Source of the DNA: an uncultured Caulobacteraceae bacterium
GTDB taxonomy: Bacteria > Pseudomonadota > Alphaproteobacteria > Caulobacterales > Caulobacteraceae
Length of the DNA: 7,886 nucleotides
Direction: 5' to 3'
NCBI GenBank assembly: GCA_937910255.1
Contig: CALEOQ010000435.1
Location: forward strand, 1 to 7,886
Shown here: one piece after another, positions 5,350 through 7,886 of the stretch
Position numbering within the stretch: position 1 is the stretch's first letter
Layout: each line of letters begins with the position of its first letter
Notes under the pieces: generated by a model
What the model saw: the letters and a program-made list of their open reading frames with translations, nothing else
What the model was told of the DNA's origin: nothing
Databases searched by the model: none
Made by a program: the position numbers and the translations under genes

Positions 5350-7611
5350 TTAAATCGAGAGATAGAGCTTGCGCGCCAGGGTCTCGATCTCGCCCCGCAC
5401 CGAGCCGCCCGTGCCTCGGATCAAGGCGCTGACCCCACGGTGGGCCGCCTCCCGGTCGCAGGACAGCACCATCTGCTTGACCGGCCCGACGCCGGCCGGC
5501 GGCATGGACAGGCGCTCATAGCCCAGGGCGACCAGGGTGAAGGCCTCAAGGGGCCGGCCGGCCATCTCGCCACACACCGACACCGGCGTCCCCGTATCGG
5601 CGCAGGCCTTCTGGATTTCGGCCAGCACCCGCAGGGCCGGGGGTGACAGCGGGTCATAGCGGTCGGCCATGCGGGCGTTGCCGCGGTCGGCGGCGAACAG
5701 ATACTGCAGCAGGTCGTTGGTGCCGACCGACACGAAGTCGGTCATCGGCAACAGGGCGTCCAGGTGCCAGATCAGCGACGGCGCCTCGATCATGGCGCCC
5801 ACGTCCAGGCGCGCCGGCGCCGGCCGTCCCCGGCGCTGGGCCCAGGCCACCTCATGGTCCACCAGGGCGCGGGCGGCGCGGAACTCGTCCACGCTGGCCA
5901 CCAGGGGGAACATGATCCGCAGGGCCCGGCCGCGGGCAGCGGCGATCAGGGCGCGCAGTTGAAGACGCAGCAGGGCCGGGCGATCCAGCCCCATGCGGAT
6001 GGCCCGCCAGCCGAGCGCCGGGTTCTCCTCCCGCTCGGCCTCGAGATAGGGCAGCACCTTGTCGCCGCCGAGATCCAGGGTGCGGAAGGTCACCGGCAGA
6101 CCGCCGGCGGCGTCCAGAACCCGGCTATAGAGGGCGGTCTGGGCGTTGAAGCGGGGCAGCTCTTCGGCGACCATGAACTGGAACTCGGTGCGGAACAGGC
6201 CGATCCCCTCGGCCCCGGTGTCGCCCAGGATTTCCAGGTCCACATCCAGGCCGGCGTTCATCAGCAGGGTGACCTTGACCCCGTCGCGGGTGAAGGCCGG
6301 GGTGTCGCGCAGCTTGGCGAACTCGGCCCGCCGCTGGGAGCGCACCTCGATGCGCGACCGGATCGCCTGGACCACGTCGAGCCGGGGCCGCAGATAGGCC
6401 TCGCCGGTCTCGGCGTCGACGATGACCGGATCGCCCTCGTTCACCCGGTCGCGCAGGCCATCCAGGCGACCGACGCAGGGAATATCCAGGGCCCGGGCGA
6501 CGATGGCCGCATGGCTGGCTGGCGAGCCCTCTTCGAGCAGCAGGCCCTTCAGCTTGTGGCGGTCATATTCGAGCAGGTCGGCGGGGCCGAGGTTTCGGGC
6601 GATGAGGATGGCGTCGTCCGGCAGGTCGTGGGCGGTGTGCCCGTCGCCGGAGAGATGGCGCAGCAGCCGGTCGGCCAGGTCCTCGAAATCGTGCAGCCGC
6701 TCGCGCAGATAGGGATCGCGGGCCTGGCCCAGCCGGGCGCGGTGCTCCGAACGCACGCGCTCCACCGCCGCCTCCGCGGTCAGGCCGTTGCGCACCGCAT
6801 CTTCCAGCGACCGGTTCCAGCCCCGGTCGTGGGCGAACATCCGGTAGGTGTCGAGCACCTCATAGGAGGCCTCCACCAGGCCGTGCTGGCCCTCCAGCAT
6901 TTCGTCGAGCTGGGCCTGCAGGCTGGAGATGGCGCTCTTCAGCTTGGCCTCTTCGGCGACCACATCGTCGGCCAGCAGCTGCGAGGGCGCGACCGGCGGC
7001 TCGTGCAGGACGGCGACCCCCAGGGCGAGGCCGTCGGCGAACCGGGCGCCCTTCAGCCGCTCCGATCGGTGCGGCGCGATCTCGACGCCGGACAGTTCGT
7101 CCTCGGAGATCAGTTCGCCGGCGACCATCTCGGCCAGCACCATGGCGATGATCTGGACGTCCTCGACCTCGTCCTCGGTATAGACCCGCTCGGTGCGGTT
7201 CTGGACCACCAGCACGCCGATGGCCCGGCCGCCGCGCAGCAGGGGCACGCCGAGGAAGGCGTGATAGGGGTCTTCGCCGGTCTCCGGGCGATAGGAGAAG
7301 GCCGGATGATTCGGCGCGTCGGCCAGGTTCAGCGGCCGGCCCAGGCGCATGATCTCGCCCACCAGGCCTTCGCCCGGACGCATGCGGGTCAGGTGGACGG
7401 CCAGGGGATCGAGGCCCTCGGTGGCGAACAGCTCCATCTCGCCGCCGGCGCGGCGCATATAGAGGGAGCACACCTCGGCGACCATGGAGCGCGCAATGAT
7501 GCGCACGACCATGTTGAGGCGTTCCTGCGCAGGACCGCCGCGCTGGACCGCCTCGCGAATCTGCCGCAGCAGGCTCCGCTGACCCCGAATGACCGCTCCG
7601 GTCATCGCCAT
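5350..7611 (-). CDS. ptsP: Phosphoenolpyruvate-protein phosphotransferase, nitrogen-PTS enzyme I (EI-Ntr)
   Basis: PtsP takes phosphate from phosphoenolpyruvate and passes it to NPr and EIIA-Ntr, a regulatory rather than sugar-transporting relay. The 753-residue product has an N-terminal GAF domain at about 28-165, the mark of EI-Ntr against sugar EI. Next comes the helical NPr-binding and PEP-utiliser N-domain (about 190-320). The swivelling phosphohistidine domain has His367 in GSPASHAAIVARAL. The C-terminal PEP-binding TIM barrel shows GLFRTEFQFM (471-480), FRTLDLGGDK (509-518), VGTNDLLQYLFAADRGN (629-645) and the catalytic Cys680 in SVCGEMAG. All key residues are present and the length is normal. 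In Caulobacter crescentus the GAF domain senses glutamine and the pathway feeds (p)ppGpp synthesis; the same role here is inference. ATG is at 7611, with a second in-frame ATG at 7605; AGAGGAGA lies upstream at a long distance. TAA is at 5352-5350. The gene is 150 bases upstream of the rodZ-like gene, so separate transcription is possible. Confidence 0.97.
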   Translation of the reverse strand: MAMTGAVIRGQRSLLRQIREAVQRGGPAQERLNMVVRIIARSMVAEVCSLYMRRAGGEMELFATEGLDPLAVHLTRMRPGEGLVGEIMRLGRPLNLADAPNHPAFSYRPETGEDPYHAFLGVPLLRGGRAIGVLVVQNRTERVYTEDEVEDVQIIAMVLAEMVAGELISEDELSGVEIAPHRSERLKGARFADGLALGVAVLHEPPVAPSQLLADDVVAEEAKLKSAISSLQAQLDEMLEGQHGLVEASYEVLDTYRMFAHDRGWNRSLEDAVRNGLTAEAAVERVRSEHRARLGQARDPYLRERLHDFEDLADRLLRHLSGDGHTAHDLPDDAILIARNLGPADLLEYDRHKLKGLLLEEGSPASHAAIVARALDIPCVGRLDGLRDRVNEGDPVIVDAETGEAYLRPRLDVVQAIRSRIEVRSQRRAEFAKLRDTPAFTRDGVKVTLLMNAGLDVDLEILGDTGAEGIGLFRTEFQFMVAEELPRFNAQTALYSRVLDAAGGLPVTFRTLDLGGDKVLPYLEAEREENPALGWRAIRMGLDRPALLRLQLRALIAAARGRALRIMFPLVASVDEFRAARALVDHEVAWAQRRGRPAPARLDVGAMIEAPSLIWHLDALLPMTDFVSVGTNDLLQYLFAADRGNARMADRYDPLSPPALRVLAEIQKACADTGTPVSVCGEMAGRPLEAFTLVALGYERLSMPPAGVGPVKQMVLSCDREAAHRGVSALIRGTGGSVRGEIETLARKLYLSI

Positions 7612-7666
7612 CTTGGCCTGGTCTCCTCTGCCTGGTCGCTTCCTAGCAGTATCGCACGTCGGATCG

Positions 7667-7684
7667 GAGACGGAATGCCGTCCC
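7667..7684 (-). repeat. Hairpin upstream of ptsP
   Basis: On the minus strand, GGGACGG, the loop CATT and CCGTCTC form a 7-bp stem including one G-U pair. It lies 55 bases upstream of the ptsP ATG and close to the contig edge. No T-run follows. It could be the 3' hairpin of an upstream gene outside the window (lysC precedes ptsP in Caulobacter, as I recall) or part of the ptsP control region. The 92 native bases upstream of ptsP show no strong promoter; only a partial -10-like GCTAGGAA at 7647-7640 is visible. Confidence 0.3.
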
Positions 7685-7703
7685 TGATCCGCAGCGACCT
7701 ATC

Positions 7704-7767
7704 AGATCGGAAGAGCACACGTCTGAACTCCAGTCACGTCGTAATCTCGTATGCCGTCTTCTGCTTG
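7704..7767 (+). other. Illumina TruSeq indexed (P7) adapter, untrimmed
   Basis: Bases 7704-7737 match the common part of the TruSeq index adapter (beginning AGATCGGAAGAGCACACG and ending CCAGTCAC). Bases 7738-7743 (GTCGTA) occupy the index position, and 7744-7767 match the P7 flow-cell end (ATCTCGTATGCCGTC to CTGCTTG). No mismatch is visible outside the index. Native sequence ends at 7703. Translation on the minus strand gives a false peptide with SSRRRHTRLRRDWSSDVC, a well-known database contaminant. Confidence 0.98.
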
Positions 7768-7886
7768 AAAAAAAAAAACAAAAAAACAAAAATATCTCCC
7801 AATCCAGCATACCCATACGGGTTTTTCCGCCATATCGAAAACAAACCAGAAGATTCATCATACATGTCATCGTCATATCAACGATC
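7768..7886. other. Poly-A run and non-genomic sequence outside the P7 adapter
   Basis: An A-rich run interrupted by two C (7768-7792) follows the adapter, then 94 AT-rich bases unlike the GC-rich insert. This is the pattern of a read that has passed the end of its library molecule. No credible gene is present; the open frame crossing it is translated adapter. It should be trimmed. Confidence 0.85.

Noticed and set aside
6860..7471. 203-residue Arg/Pro/Gly-rich minus-strand frame
   Set aside because: It is an alternative frame of ptsP, with the Arg-rich composition typical of a shifted frame in GC-rich genes.
140..7703. A mobile element, CRISPR array, toxin-antitoxin pair or defence system
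   Set aside because: I saw no transposase, integrase, direct-repeat array, paired small operon or effector motif. All large genes are recognisable housekeeping genes.
7643..7876. 77-residue minus-strand open frame at the right end
   Set aside because: Its core, SSRRRHTRLRRDWSSDVC and the flanking residues, is translated P7 adapter, and the start lies in non-genomic sequence.

Overview
The window is a short bacterial chromosomal contig (bases 140-7703) that still carries unremoved Illumina library adapters at both ends. Bases 82-139 match the 58-base TruSeq universal (P5) adapter with one mismatch. Bases 7704-7767 match the TruSeq indexed (P7) adapter with a 6-base index. Homopolymer runs and non-genomic sequence lie outside both. 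Only about 7.56 kb is therefore biological. The first gene (prfA) is cut by the contig edge, not by evolution.

The native part is GC-rich, roughly two thirds G+C by eye. Its proteins look alphaproteobacterial, and the order ptsP - rodZ-like - ispG with prfA nearby points to Caulobacteraceae (Caulobacter, Phenylobacterium or a relative). A promoter-like element upstream of prfA fits the Caulobacter housekeeping consensus TTGaCgS-N10-14-GCTANAWC. The family-level call is inference, because no search could be run.

Layout, right to left along the minus strand: ptsP (7611-5350, nitrogen-PTS enzyme I with a GAF sensor); a RodZ-type membrane protein with a cytoplasmic helix-turn-helix (5199-4198); ispG (4141-2999, MEP isoprenoid pathway); a 152-residue protein with a probable winged-helix segment (2959-2501); and a 98-residue beta-repeat protein (2424-2128). 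A 242-residue zinc-ribbon protein (1349-2077, plus strand) converges on the last of these, with a perfect 9-bp hairpin between the two stops. It is divergent from prfA (1180 to <140, minus strand).

The rodZ-ispG adjacency is an old one, also found in Escherichia coli, and here a 56-bp gap with two perfect hairpins separates the two genes. The genes do not form one pathway: they cover nitrogen/(p)ppGpp signalling, cell shape, isoprenoid synthesis and translation termination. The unrecognised genes between ispG and prfA are the least conserved part. I found no mobile element, CRISPR array, tRNA, rRNA or defence system. The most unusual signals are the adapter artefacts and the hairpin abutting the ispG start codon.
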